A DNA stretch of 64,000 bases from Maricaulis sp034659015 (GCA_034659015.1 JAYEGL010000012.1:62001-126000), one strand, 5' to 3'. Shown: positions 26,165 to 34,546, numbered from the stretch's first letter. The notes: generated from the letters alone by a model not told the origin. Program-made: numbers and translations.

Positions 26165-27517
26165 ATGGTCCAGCGCCTCTACATGCTCCGTGTGCGCGGC
26201 CTGATGCGCAGCCAGCTCTGGGCCCAGATCCTGGTGGCCATGGCCCTGGCCATCGCGACGGGCCTGTTGCTCTCACCCGATCTCGGCTCGCCGCTGGCCC
26301 TCGACCTCGAGATTGCCCCGGTCGTCGGCGAATGGCTGCGCCTGCCCGGACAGATCTTCCTCAACCTGATCCAGATGGTGGTTATCGGCCTGGTCGCGAC
26401 CTCCATCGTGCTGGGCATCACGTCCAGCGGCGACGCCGATATCCTTGCACGCGTGGCCGGCCGGATCGCGCCCTACTTCCTGACCACCACGACGATTGCC
26501 GTGCTGATCGGCTACGCCATCGCCACGATCGTACAGCCGGGCAGTTTCATCGAGCTGAGCGATGTTGCGACGCAAGCTGCCGGAGCTACGGACGCCATCG
26601 ATCTGGACGCCACACCCGCACCATCGCTGGCCGGCTCCATCGCCGATATCATTCCGGCCAGCCTGACCGAGGCCACGCTGTCGGCGAACATGTTCCAGAT
26701 CGTGGTGGCCAGCCTGATCGGCGGCACGGCGCTGGCCTCGCTGGGTCTGGCGCGTGTGGCGCCGCTGATCCAGATCATTCAGCTCGTCCAGGACGCCTCT
26801 CTGACCATTGTCGGCTGGGCGATGCGACTCGCGCCCGTTGCCGTGTTCGGTCTCATCGCCGACTTCGTGATGCGGATCGGCATTTCCGCGCTTCTGGGCA
26901 TGTCGGTCTACATACTCTGCGTGATCGGCGGGCTGGCCGTGCTGCTGTGCGTCTACTTCCTGATCGTCGCCGTGCTGGGCCGACGCTCGATCTTCGCCTT
27001 CGAAAGCGAGGTCGCCAGCGCGCAATTGCTGGCCTTCTCCACCTCCAGCTCGGCGGCCACCATGCCGCTCTCGCTGAAGACGGCGGAGCACGGGCTGAAA
27101 GTCCGCCCGGCCGTGGCGCGCTTCGTGATCCCGCTGGGTGCCACGGTGAACATGGACGGCACCGCGCTCTACCAGGTCATCGCCGCGCTCTTCATCGCCC
27201 AGATCTACCAGATCGAGCTGTCTGCGCCGGGCTTCGTCATGCTGGTCGTCACGGTGGTCGGCGCCTCGATCGGCAGCCCGTCCACGCCGGGCGTGGGCAT
27301 CATCATCCTTGCCAGCATCCTGCACTCGCTCGGCATTCCCGCTTCCGGCGTGGCCATCCTGCTGGGCGTGGACCGGATCCTGGACATGTGCCGCACCTCG
27401 ATCAATGTCACCGGCGACCTGGTCGCCTGCGTGGTGATGGACCGCTGGCTGGCCGGCGCGCTGGAGGACGAGGAGGAGAAGGCCCGGGCTGCAGCCGCCG
27501 AAAAGACGGCCGGCTGA
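26165..27517 (+). CDS. Dicarboxylate/amino acid:cation symporter (DAACS/GltP-DctA family)
   Basis: 450 residues with the DAACS fold. The signature TSSSAATMPLSLKTA forms hairpin loop HP1 with its serine-rich motif. The NMDGTALYQVIAALFIAQIY segment gives the sodium site in TM7, and SIGSPSTPGVGII is HP2. DRILDMCRTSINVTGDL in TM8 carries the Asp and Arg positions that set the substrate; an Arg at this site usually favours dicarboxylates or acidic amino acids. The ATG at 26165 follows GGGGGGAGAT. Its TGA is directly adjacent to the dCTP deaminase stop on the other strand, with zero bases between. Confidence 0.9.
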   Translation: MVQRLYMLRVRGLMRSQLWAQILVAMALAIATGLLLSPDLGSPLALDLEIAPVVGEWLRLPGQIFLNLIQMVVIGLVATSIVLGITSSGDADILARVAGRIAPYFLTTTTIAVLIGYAIATIVQPGSFIELSDVATQAAGATDAIDLDATPAPSLAGSIADIIPASLTEATLSANMFQIVVASLIGGTALASLGLARVAPLIQIIQLVQDASLTIVGWAMRLAPVAVFGLIADFVMRIGISALLGMSVYILCVIGGLAVLLCVYFLIVAVLGRRSIFAFESEVASAQLLAFSTSSSAATMPLSLKTAEHGLKVRPAVARFVIPLGATVNMDGTALYQVIAALFIAQIYQIELSAPGFVMLVVTVVGASIGSPSTPGVGIIILASILHSLGIPASGVAILLGVDRILDMCRTSINVTGDLVACVVMDRWLAGALEDEEEKARAAAAEKTAG

Positions 27518-28531
27518 TCAGGTAAAGAATTTGGAGAGTTTGAGCCCCTGGGCCTGGTAGTTCGACGCCACGCGGCCATAGGGGGTTTGCGGCGCCTCGC
27601 GCATCGGCTCGTAGACCAGGCGCGCGATCGGCTGGCCATGCTCCAGGATGAAGGGCACGTCGCGCCCGCGCACTTCCAGCACGGCCCGCGAACCGGTCCC
27701 GCCGGCATCAGCAATGCCGAAGCCGGGATCGAAAAAGCCGGCATAATGCGCGCGGAACTCGCCGATCTCCGTGGCGATGGGCGCCATTTCCGCGGCTTCC
27801 TCCGCGCCGACGGAGACCGCTTCGCGCGAGGCCAGGATGTAGAACTCGCCCGGATCCAGGATCAGGCGCCGGTCCGGCGCATACATCGGTTCCCAGAAGC
27901 GCGACCGGTCATGCCCGCCAATCCTGGAAAGATCGACCAGGCCGGCATGGCGCCGCGCGCGATAGCCGACAATCCCGTCCTCGAACCCGGCCAGATCGAC
28001 GCTCACCGTCACATCGCGCAGCGGCACATGGGCGCCCTCGCGGAAGCGGATCTGGCTGAGCCGGTCGCCGGTGCGCGCCAGGATCGAAAAGGTGCACGGG
28101 CTGATCTCGGCATAGAGCGGACCGTCATAGTCCGGCGGCGCCTGGTCGAAGGCGACGCCATGGTCCGTGATCACCCGGGTGAAGACGTCGATCCGGCCGG
28201 TCGAGCTTTTCGGATTCATCGCGGCGGACAGGCCCGGCGGCAGTTTCAGCCGCTCCTGCAGCGGGGCGAGATAGACACAGCCGGTCTCCAGCACCGCCCC
28301 GCCGGTCAGATCGACCGTGTGCATCAGCACGTCCTCGTCGAGCCGGTCGGCGACCGTGCGGCCCGGCCCGGGCAGGAAGCTCGCCCGCAGCCGCCAGGCA
28401 TGGCTGCCCAGGCGCAGATCGACGCTGGCCGGCTGGATCTGGCCTTCGGCCGGCGCGTTGCCCGAGGCGATCACGCCGGTCTCGAAGAGGGTTTTCAGCC
28501 TGTGGTCGGGCAGGATTCCGGATGCGGTCAT
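27518..28531 (-). CDS. dcd: 2'-deoxycytidine 5'-triphosphate deaminase (alphaproteobacterial long form)
   Basis: 337 residues. It deaminates dCTP to dUTP for dTMP supply. The long alphaproteobacterial type has two dCTP-deaminase/dUTPase-like halves: the first with GQIQPASVDLRLGSHAW, and the catalytic region MNPKSSTGRIDVFTRVITDHG containing the Ser/Thr-Arg pocket; the second with EFRAHYAGFFDPGFG. E. coli Dcd is about 190 residues, so this is clearly the duplicated form. The start at 28531 (MTASGILPDHRLKTLFE) fits the family N-terminus. An in-frame upstream extension has no homology I recognise. It is convergent with the symporter gene with no intergenic DNA. Confidence 0.9.
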   Translation of the reverse strand: MTASGILPDHRLKTLFETGVIASGNAPAEGQIQPASVDLRLGSHAWRLRASFLPGPGRTVADRLDEDVLMHTVDLTGGAVLETGCVYLAPLQERLKLPPGLSAAMNPKSSTGRIDVFTRVITDHGVAFDQAPPDYDGPLYAEISPCTFSILARTGDRLSQIRFREGAHVPLRDVTVSVDLAGFEDGIVGYRARRHAGLVDLSRIGGHDRSRFWEPMYAPDRRLILDPGEFYILASREAVSVGAEEAAEMAPIATEIGEFRAHYAGFFDPGFGIADAGGTGSRAVLEVRGRDVPFILEHGQPIARLVYEPMREAPQTPYGRVASNYQAQGLKLSKFFT

Positions 28532-28691
28532 GATCAAACGGGCTGTTGCAGCAAGGTGTGTCCAGATGTCCCCTATCTCTTGCGCCCTGTCCAGACGCGC
28601 TGACCGTAGGGGTTGAGCCTGGGAGACGGCAGGAGGATTATGCGCGCCGGTGCATGGGCGCAGACCATGCGGGCAAGGGCGGAAGTACGGC

Positions 28692-29084
28692 ATGTACGAG
28701 CACGAGAGCAGCGGCGTGAAGATCAGCGTCATCCCGGACTATCTGGAGGATGAGTCCGATCCGGATGAGGGCCGCTATGTCTGGGCCTACACGATCGAGA
28801 TCGAGAATACCGGCCGCGAGGCAGTGCAGCTGCTCGCCCGCAAGTGGGTCATCACCGACTCGATGGGCCGAACCGAGCATGTCCAGGGCGAGGGAGTCGT
28901 CGGCGAACAGCCCGTGATCGAACCGGGCGAGAGTTTCCGCTACACGTCGGGCGCGCCGCTGGGCACGCCCTCCGGCTTCATGGAGGGCAGTTACGAGATG
29001 CGCCGGCGCAACGGAGAAAGCTTCGCGGCCGTCATTCCGGGCTTCTCGCTCGACAGGCCGACCGACCGGGTCCAGCTGCATTGA
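28692..29084 (+). CDS. apaG: ApaG (CO2+/Mg2+ efflux-associated fold) protein
   Basis: 130 residues of the ApaG immunoglobulin-like domain: VWAYTIEIENTGREAVQLLA, then WVITDSMGRTEHVQGEGVVG with the GxGxxG loop, and the PSGFMEGSYEM segment. ApaG folds resemble FBXO3 domains and have no settled role (linked to Co2+ resistance and cation efflux in enterobacteria). The start at 28692 begins MYEHESSGVKISV; an in-frame ATG 42 bp upstream adds a basic run. Downstream is a TrkH gene. In Rhizobiales apaG is near hslO and argD, as it is here with TrkH inserted. Confidence 0.9.
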   Translation: MYEHESSGVKISVIPDYLEDESDPDEGRYVWAYTIEIENTGREAVQLLARKWVITDSMGRTEHVQGEGVVGEQPVIEPGESFRYTSGAPLGTPSGFMEGSYEMRRRNGESFAAVIPGFSLDRPTDRVQLH

Positions 29085-29119
29085 CGCAGCACAACCGGTA
29101 GGCCACGGGGGGCGCCGCC

Positions 29120-30574
29120 GTGACGACATCCTTGCGACAAGTCCTGTTCATGGTCGGCATGATGGTCGCCGTTCTTGCGGCGGCCATGATGTTTCCCGCC
29201 ATGCTGGACGCGGCCGAAGGCGACGGGGAGAGCGCCAGCGCCTTCTTCATATCCTCCATTCTAGGCATGTTCATCGGGGGCGCCACGGCACTCGCCAATC
29301 GCGGCCCGGTCGACTCCATCACGCCGCGCACCGCCTTCGTGCTGACCGTGGGCGCCTGGTTCGGACTGTCCCTGTGCGCAGCCCTGCCGCTGCGCCTGGC
29401 CGGCGAAGACCTGACCTGGACCGATGCAATCTTCGAGGCCGTCTCCGGGCTGACGACGACGGGTGCGACCGTGATCACGGGCCTGGACTACCGGCCCGAA
29501 GGTCTGTTGCTCTGGCGCGCCATCCTGCAATGGATCGGCGGCATCGGCATCATCGTGACCGCGATGGCCTTCTGGCCGATGCTGGGCATCGGCGGCATGC
29601 AGCTCTTCCAGCTGGAGACCGGCGACAAATCCGACAAGATCCTGCCGCGCGCCACCCAGATCGCACTGAGCATCTCGCTGATCTACCTGATCCTGACCCT
29701 GATCTGCTTCTTCGCGTTTCTGGCGGTCGGAATGGACTGGCTGCACGCCGTCTGCCACGCCATGTCGACGCTTTCGACCGGCGGGTTTTCCGCATCCGAC
29801 AACTCGATGGGCAACTATGTCCACATGGGCGCCGACATTATCACGACCGTGTTCATGGTCCTGGCCTCCCTGCCCTTCGTGCTGTTCATCGTGGCGATGC
29901 GCGGCAAGCCCGGCGCCCTGTTCCGCGACGCCCAGGTGCGCGGTTTCCTGCTCGTCATTGCCGTGGCCACCGGTTTCCTCACGGTGCTGCTCTGGCTGAC
30001 CGGCGCGCACGAGGAAGGCGGCGCCATTCGACAGGCGGCCTTCAACGCGGTCTCCATCATCACGGGCACGGGCTTTGCGACGGCCGATTACGGCGCCTGG
30101 GGTCCGGTATCCGAAGCCGCCTTCTTCGTCTTCATGTTCATCGGCGGCTGTGCCGGCTCGACAACCTGTTCGGTGAAGATCTTCCGCTACCAGATCGCCG
30201 GCACCGCAATGCGCCGCTACCTGGCCAAGCTGCTCAGGCCCAATGCCGTCATTCCGATGCGCTATAACGGCCGTATCGTCGCGGAGAGCACGCTGCACTC
30301 GGTGCTGGGCTTCTTCTTTGTCTTCTTCGCGGTCTACGCGATTACCGCCGCCGTGTTGTCGGCGATGGGAATGGACACGGTGTCAGCACTTTCCGGTGCA
30401 GCCACAAGCCTTACCAATACAGGCCCCGGACTGGGGCCGGTCATCGGTCCGTCGGGCACGTTCGCACCGCTCAACGACCCGGAAAAATGGGTGCTCACCT
30501 TCAACATGTTCGTCGGCCGGCTGGAGGTGCTCGCCGTGCTGGTTTTTCTCAGCCCGCGCTTCTGGAACAACTGA
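29120..30574 (+). CDS. trkH: TrkH-type potassium uptake subunit (copy 2)
   Basis: 484 residues. Four filter loops: SGLTTTGAT, STGGFSAS, IITGTGFAT and LTNTGPGLG. The interrepeat segment reads GGCAGSTTCSVKIFRY, closer to the common proteobacterial TrkH form than copy 1. The start is GTG at 29120 (MTTSLRQVLFMVGMM). It is a paralog, not a recent duplicate, of the gene at 24502: the two align through the pores but differ in most loops. It follows apaG by 35 bp on the same strand and converges on hslO. Confidence 0.92.
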   Translation: MTTSLRQVLFMVGMMVAVLAAAMMFPAMLDAAEGDGESASAFFISSILGMFIGGATALANRGPVDSITPRTAFVLTVGAWFGLSLCAALPLRLAGEDLTWTDAIFEAVSGLTTTGATVITGLDYRPEGLLLWRAILQWIGGIGIIVTAMAFWPMLGIGGMQLFQLETGDKSDKILPRATQIALSISLIYLILTLICFFAFLAVGMDWLHAVCHAMSTLSTGGFSASDNSMGNYVHMGADIITTVFMVLASLPFVLFIVAMRGKPGALFRDAQVRGFLLVIAVATGFLTVLLWLTGAHEEGGAIRQAAFNAVSIITGTGFATADYGAWGPVSEAAFFVFMFIGGCAGSTTCSVKIFRYQIAGTAMRRYLAKLLRPNAVIPMRYNGRIVAESTLHSVLGFFFVFFAVYAITAAVLSAMGMDTVSALSGAATSLTNTGPGLGPVIGPSGTFAPLNDPEKWVLTFNMFVGRLEVLAVLVFLSPRFWNN

Positions 30575-30594
30575 CCGCGTGATCGCCCGCGACC

Positions 30595-31518
30595 TCAGCC
30601 GCGCGTGATGCTTGCCACCTCTTCCAGGCCGAAGCGCCAGTCCCTGTTGCAGTATTCGCAGGTCATCACGATCGCACCGCCGGTCTCCATCTCCGCCCGG
30701 TCCTCGGGCGGGAAGCTGGCGACAATGCCCAGCAGACGGTCATGCTCGCAGGAACAGCGGCGCGCCACCGGAGTGGGTTCGAACAGGCGCACCCCGTCCT
30801 CGTTGAACAGCCGGTAGAGCAGGCCGCCGGCGGACAGGTCCGGGTCCAGAAGCTCGGCATCCTCGACGGTCTCGAACAGGGCGCGGACATGGTCCCAGTC
30901 CTCTTCGGCGGAACCGCGCGTCTCGTCGCCGGCCACGGCCTGCAGCAGGGCGCCGCCGCCCCGCCAGGCGCGGTCCTCGCCCTCGCGCCAGCTCTCGCCG
31001 ATTGCAACGCGCAGGCGCGTCGGCGTCTGCTCGGACTGGGCGAAATAGCCTTCGGCAACCTCGGACAGGGAGGCCCCCTCGATCGGCACCACGCCCTGGT
31101 ACTGGTCCTTGTCGGGACCGTAATCGAGCGTCATCGCGAAATAGCCCTTGCCGAGCAGGCGGCCCATCAGGGCATCCGCCGGCACATCCTCGGCCAGCAC
31201 GGCGGCCACCGCGTCAGGGTCGATCTTGGCGAAACCGCGCACGCCTTCTCCGGATACGAATTCGGCGACGATGAAACGGACCGGGCCGTCGCCATTGGCC
31301 TGGACGATCAGGCGCCCGTCGAACTTCAGCGCATCGCCCACGAGGGCCGCGATGATCACCGCCTCGCCGAGCAGGCGTGCGACCGGTTCCGGATAGGCGT
31401 GGGCCGACAGGATCTTGTCGATGGTCGAACCGAGGCGGCAGATACGGCCGCGCACGGTCCGGCCCTCGACCTGGAAGCCGGCCACGATATCGTCGTGCTC
31501 TCCGAGCGGATCGCTCAC
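30595..31518 (-). CDS. hslO: Redox-regulated chaperone Hsp33
   Basis: 307 residues. Hsp33 becomes an ATP-independent holdase upon oxidation by HOCl or peroxide plus heat. The N-terminal core (residues 1-230) includes EAVIIAALVGDALKFDGRLI and QANGDGPVRFIVAEF. The C-terminal zinc switch is kept: RRCSCEHDRL and VMTCEYCNRDW, giving the CxC and CxxC cysteines. The start is GTG at 31518 (MSDPLGEHDD). A dispersed repeat sits immediately upstream, between argD and hslO. Confidence 0.95.
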   Translation of the reverse strand: MSDPLGEHDDIVAGFQVEGRTVRGRICRLGSTIDKILSAHAYPEPVARLLGEAVIIAALVGDALKFDGRLIVQANGDGPVRFIVAEFVSGEGVRGFAKIDPDAVAAVLAEDVPADALMGRLLGKGYFAMTLDYGPDKDQYQGVVPIEGASLSEVAEGYFAQSEQTPTRLRVAIGESWREGEDRAWRGGGALLQAVAGDETRGSAEEDWDHVRALFETVEDAELLDPDLSAGGLLYRLFNEDGVRLFEPTPVARRCSCEHDRLLGIVASFPPEDRAEMETGGAIVMTCEYCNRDWRFGLEEVASITRG

Positions 31519-31549
31519 GCCTTGTCTCCGTTCGTGCGGAAGGGTTGGA

Positions 31550-31657
31550 CTAGAGCATTTTCAGCGAAAGTGGGTACCGGTTTCGCGGTTCGAAAATGCG
31601 ACAAAACAAGAGGATAGAGCATTTTCACTGACCGGGAATTCAGTGAAAATGCTCTAG
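31550..31657 (+). repeat. Dispersed repeat element, copy B
   Basis: A 65-bp core (CTAGAGCATTTTCAGCGAAA ... ACCGGTTTCGCGGTTCGA) followed by a hairpin with perfect 17-bp arms (31615-31631 and 31640-31656; arm TAGAGCATTTTCACTGA) and an 8-base loop. The same arrangement and core length as the copy at 22216-22324, but in opposite orientation and with an unrelated stem sequence. The TAG of argD is formed by the end of the element. Confidence 0.85.
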
Positions 31658-32838
31658 CTGGCCTCGAGGGCGCCGAGCGCCTCGTCGAGAATGGCTACCG
31701 CCTCGCTGGCATCGTCCTGGGTGATGATCAGCGGCGGAGCCATGCGGCAGACATTGTCGCCGGCCGCGCCGACCAGGAGATGGCGATCCCGGGCCAGGCC
31801 CGCAAGCTTTTTCGGGTCGAAACCCTCTTTCAGCTTCACGCCGACCAGCAGGCCCTTGCCGCGGATCTCGACGATCTTGTCGGCGTGGCGGTCCATCAGC
31901 CCGTGAAGCTGCTGGCGCAGATAGTTCGACACGTCGACGACCTGGTCCATGAAACCGTCGGCCGTCAGCTCGTCGAACACGACATTGCCGACCGCCATGG
32001 CCAGCGGGCCGCCGCCATAGGTCGAGCCGTGCGTGCCGACGACCATGCCGGCCGCAGCCGCTTCGGTGGCCAGGCAGGCGCCCATCGGGAAGCCGCCGCC
32101 AATGCCCTTCGCAGAGGCCATGATGTCCGGCGCGGCGCCTTCGATCCATTGATAGGCGTAGAGCTTGCCGGTGCGCCCGGCGCCGGACTGGACCTCGTCA
32201 TAGACCAGCATCAGACCGTGCTCGTCGCAGATCTGGCGCAGGCCGCGCAGGAAGCTGTCCTCCGGCGCGCGCACGCCGCCCTCGCCCTGGACCGGCTCGA
32301 CGCAGATCGCCGCGGTCTCCTCGGTGACGGCATTCTTCACGGCGTCCAGATCGCCGAACTCGACCTGGTCGAAACCTTCCATCGCCGGGCCGAAGCCCTC
32401 GAGGTATTTCGGATTGCCGCCGGCATTGATCGCGCCATAGGTGCGGCCGTGGAAGGCGCCTGTGAAGGTGATGATGCGGTAGCGCTGCGGATTGCCGTTC
32501 ACATAGTGATAGCGGCGCGCCGTCTTGAGCGCGCATTCCATGGCCTCGGCGCCGGAATTGGTGAAGAAGACCCGGTCGGCAAACGTCGCCTCGCAGAGCT
32601 TGTCGGCCAGTTCGATCCCCTTGGGCACCCTGAACATGTTGGACAGGTGCCAGAGCTTGCCGGCCTGTTCGGTCAGCGCCGCCACGGCCTTGGGATGGGC
32701 ATGGCCCAGACAGTTCACCGCAATCCCGGAGATGAAGTCGAGATAGGCATCGCCGTCCTCGGTGTAGAGGCGGGTTCCCTTGCCGTGATCGAAGACGAGA
32801 TCCGGCGGCGAATAGGTGTCCATCATCGGGGCGGGCAT
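31654..32838 (-). CDS. argD: Acetylornithine aminotransferase (class III, PLP)
   Basis: 394 residues. It transfers the amino group from glutamate to N-acetylglutamate semialdehyde in arginine biosynthesis, and possibly serves the succinyldiaminopimelate step of lysine synthesis. PLP features: FTNSGAEAMECALKTARRYH, the aspartate in YDEVQSGAGRTG, and the Schiff-base lysine Lys244 in SAKGIGGGFPMGA. The start at 32838 has GGAGG upstream. In several Rhizobiales genomes argD is followed by argF and hslO; here the repeat element stands where argF would be. A subgroup assignment to ArgD rather than another class III transaminase is by resemblance. Confidence 0.85.
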   Translation of the reverse strand: MPAPMMDTYSPPDLVFDHGKGTRLYTEDGDAYLDFISGIAVNCLGHAHPKAVAALTEQAGKLWHLSNMFRVPKGIELADKLCEATFADRVFFTNSGAEAMECALKTARRYHYVNGNPQRYRIITFTGAFHGRTYGAINAGGNPKYLEGFGPAMEGFDQVEFGDLDAVKNAVTEETAAICVEPVQGEGGVRAPEDSFLRGLRQICDEHGLMLVYDEVQSGAGRTGKLYAYQWIEGAAPDIMASAKGIGGGFPMGACLATEAAAAGMVVGTHGSTYGGGPLAMAVGNVVFDELTADGFMDQVVDVSNYLRQQLHGLMDRHADKIVEIRGKGLLVGVKLKEGFDPKKLAGLARDRHLLVGAAGDNVCRMAPPLIITQDDASEAVAILDEALGALEAS

Positions 32839-32903
32839 GGGGTCCTCCAAAAGCATCGCGGCGCCCCTCGGGACGCCTTTGCTAACCTCCTAGGCCTCCG
32901 CGC

Positions 32904-33716
32904 TCAGCTCTTCAAGCGCCAGCCTGCACGCAGCAGCAGATAGCAGGCCACGGCCAGGACGAGATTGATGGCGAGCACCAGGACGGCGCCGATCGCCAGA
33001 TTGCCGTCGGCATGTCCGGTGAAGCCGTAGCGGAAGCCGTCGATCATGTAGAAGAAGGGATTGAAATGGCTGATCGTGGAGATCGGCTCGGGCAAGGCGT
33101 TGACCGAATAGAAGGTGCCCGACAGGAAGGTGAGCGGGGTGATGACGAAGGTGGTCACCGCCGCCATGTGGTCGAACTTCTCCGCCCACAGTCCGCCGAT
33201 CACGCCGACCATGGCCAGCATGGCCGACGCCGAAATGCCGAAGTAGAGCACGGCCCACCAATGCTGGGGCATGATGTTCATGAACGGGATCAACGTCGCC
33301 GCCGTGACCGCAGCCACCATGATGCCGCGCGTCATCGCACCGGCAATGAAGCCGATCGACAACTCCGTCGCCGACAGGGGCGGCATCAGGAAGTCCACCG
33401 CATTGCCCTGGACCTTGGACACGAGGATCGACGACCCGGAATTGGCGAAGGCGTTGTTCAGCAATCCCATCAGGATCAGACCCGGCGCCAGGAACTCGAT
33501 GAAGGGGATGCCGTTGACATCGCCCCGGCGCGACCCGATCGCGACGGCGAAGACGGTCATGTAGAGCAGCGTCGTGGCGACCGGTGCAGCCACTGTCTGC
33601 GTATAGACCTTGAGGAAGCGCCGGACTTCCTTCTTGTACAGCGTCCACAAGCCCAACCAATTGATAAACCCGAACTTTCTGGGCTGGCTCAAACCGGTTA
33701 AATTGGCATTACTCAT
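32904..33716 (-). CDS. ABC-2 type permease without adjacent ATPase (YadH/NodJ-like)
   Basis: 270 residues, six predicted helices, with the ABC-2 membrane-domain pattern: LYKKEVRRFLKVYTQTVAAP at the cytoplasmic start, PGLILMGLLNNAFANSGSSI, and PLTFLSGTFYSVNALPEP before the fourth-fifth helix, as in YadH/KpsM/NodJ-type exporters. No ATP-binding gene is on either side in the window, so its partner must be encoded elsewhere or beyond a rearrangement point. It is divergent from gcrA. Confidence 0.85.
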   Translation of the reverse strand: MSNANLTGLSQPRKFGFINWLGLWTLYKKEVRRFLKVYTQTVAAPVATTLLYMTVFAVAIGSRRGDVNGIPFIEFLAPGLILMGLLNNAFANSGSSILVSKVQGNAVDFLMPPLSATELSIGFIAGAMTRGIMVAAVTAATLIPFMNIMPQHWWAVLYFGISASAMLAMVGVIGGLWAEKFDHMAAVTTFVITPLTFLSGTFYSVNALPEPISTISHFNPFFYMIDGFRYGFTGHADGNLAIGAVLVLAINLVLAVACYLLLRAGWRLKS

Positions 33717-33729
33717 ATCGAATTACCCT

Positions 33730-33745
33730 TAAGATCCCGGTAACC
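33730..33745. promoter_or_regulatory. Candidate CtrA-box-like site in the gcrA upstream region
   Basis: TTAA (33730-33733), 7 bases, GTAAC (33741-33745): the CtrA consensus TTAA-N7-TTAAC with one mismatch. In Caulobacter CtrA represses gcrA. The site is 180 bp from the start codon and also upstream of the ABC permease gene, so its assignment is uncertain. Confidence 0.35.
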
Positions 33746-33921
33746 ATCAGCGTTAACGATTGGGCGTGCAAGTGAGCTTTCCACAGGAATGGTCATCCCC
33801 CGATCTTGTGGCCTCGGTTCGCGTGGGTACAATATCTAGTGTAATTAAACATGAATTGAGATATGCGCCGTTAGCCGACATTCAAGGCAATGAGCGCATC
33901 CCAACTCAGGAGATGAGTGCG

Positions 33922-34461
33922 ATGGCCTGGACTGACGAACGCGTCGAGCAACTCAAGAAGCTCTGGTCGGAAGGCCTGAGCGCCAGCCAGATTGCCAAAC
34001 AATTGGGGGGTGTGACCCGGAATGCCGTGATTGGCAAGGTCCACCGTCTGGGTTTGTCAGGTCGCGCGACCCCGTCACGTCCCGCCCGCCGCACAGCCAA
34101 ACCGTCTCGCCCGCGCACAACAACGGCTTCCACCGCGCCGGCCCAGCGCCCGGTGTCGCGTCCCTCCCCCTCATCCTCGACCCCGGCCGCTTCCAAGCCG
34201 GCGCCGGTGGAGCCTGCCGTCCTTCCCTCCGGTGAATTTGCCACCGTGCTCACCTTGCGTGACTCGATGTGCAAATGGCCGATCGGCGACCCGGCCCAGG
34301 CCGAATTCCGCTTCTGCGGCCGCAAGACGGCCGGCGGCAACGCCTATTGCGAAGCGCATTCGTCCATGGCCTACCAGCCCAACGCCAAGCGCCGCCGCCG
34401 CTCCAGCGATGCCAGCGCCGCGCTGGACGCCATCACGGCGACCCGCCGGTACAATTTCTAG
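33922..34461 (+). CDS. gcrA: Cell-cycle regulator GcrA
   Basis: 179 residues. GcrA binds sigma70-RNA polymerase and activates promoters, many at methylated GANTC sites, in the Caulobacter-type cell cycle. The N-terminal HTH is MAWTDERVEQLKKLWSEGLS followed by AKQLGGVTRNAVIGKVHRLGLS. A Thr/Ser/Pro/Arg-rich linker (about 55-105) leads to the C-terminal RNA-polymerase-binding domain (DSMCKWPIGDPAQAEFRFCG, then GNAYCEAHSSMAYQP), with four conserved cysteines and histidine positions kept. The start at 33922 has AGGAG 8-9 bp upstream; an ATG at 33913 would sit directly on that AGGAG. Confidence 0.95.
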   Translation: MAWTDERVEQLKKLWSEGLSASQIAKQLGGVTRNAVIGKVHRLGLSGRATPSRPARRTAKPSRPRTTTASTAPAQRPVSRPSPSSSTPAASKPAPVEPAVLPSGEFATVLTLRDSMCKWPIGDPAQAEFRFCGRKTAGGNAYCEAHSSMAYQPNAKRRRRSSDASAALDAITATRRYNF

Positions 34462-34514
34462 GACTGCACAGTTCAGGACAGACGAACCCGCCCTCACCCT
34501 CGGGTTCGACGACA

Positions 34515-34546
34515 CGGCCGCCCTTCCGGGGCGGCCGTTTTTTTTT
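34515..34546 (+). terminator. Intrinsic terminator of gcrA
   Basis: CGGCCGCCC, loop TTCCG, complementary GGGCGGCCG and a run of nine T. It lies 53 bp past the gcrA stop. Confidence 0.92.

Noticed and set aside
33774..33790. A possible DnaA box (CTTTCCACA) upstream of gcrA
   Set aside because: It has two mismatches to TTATNCACA and no second site nearby; too weak to call.
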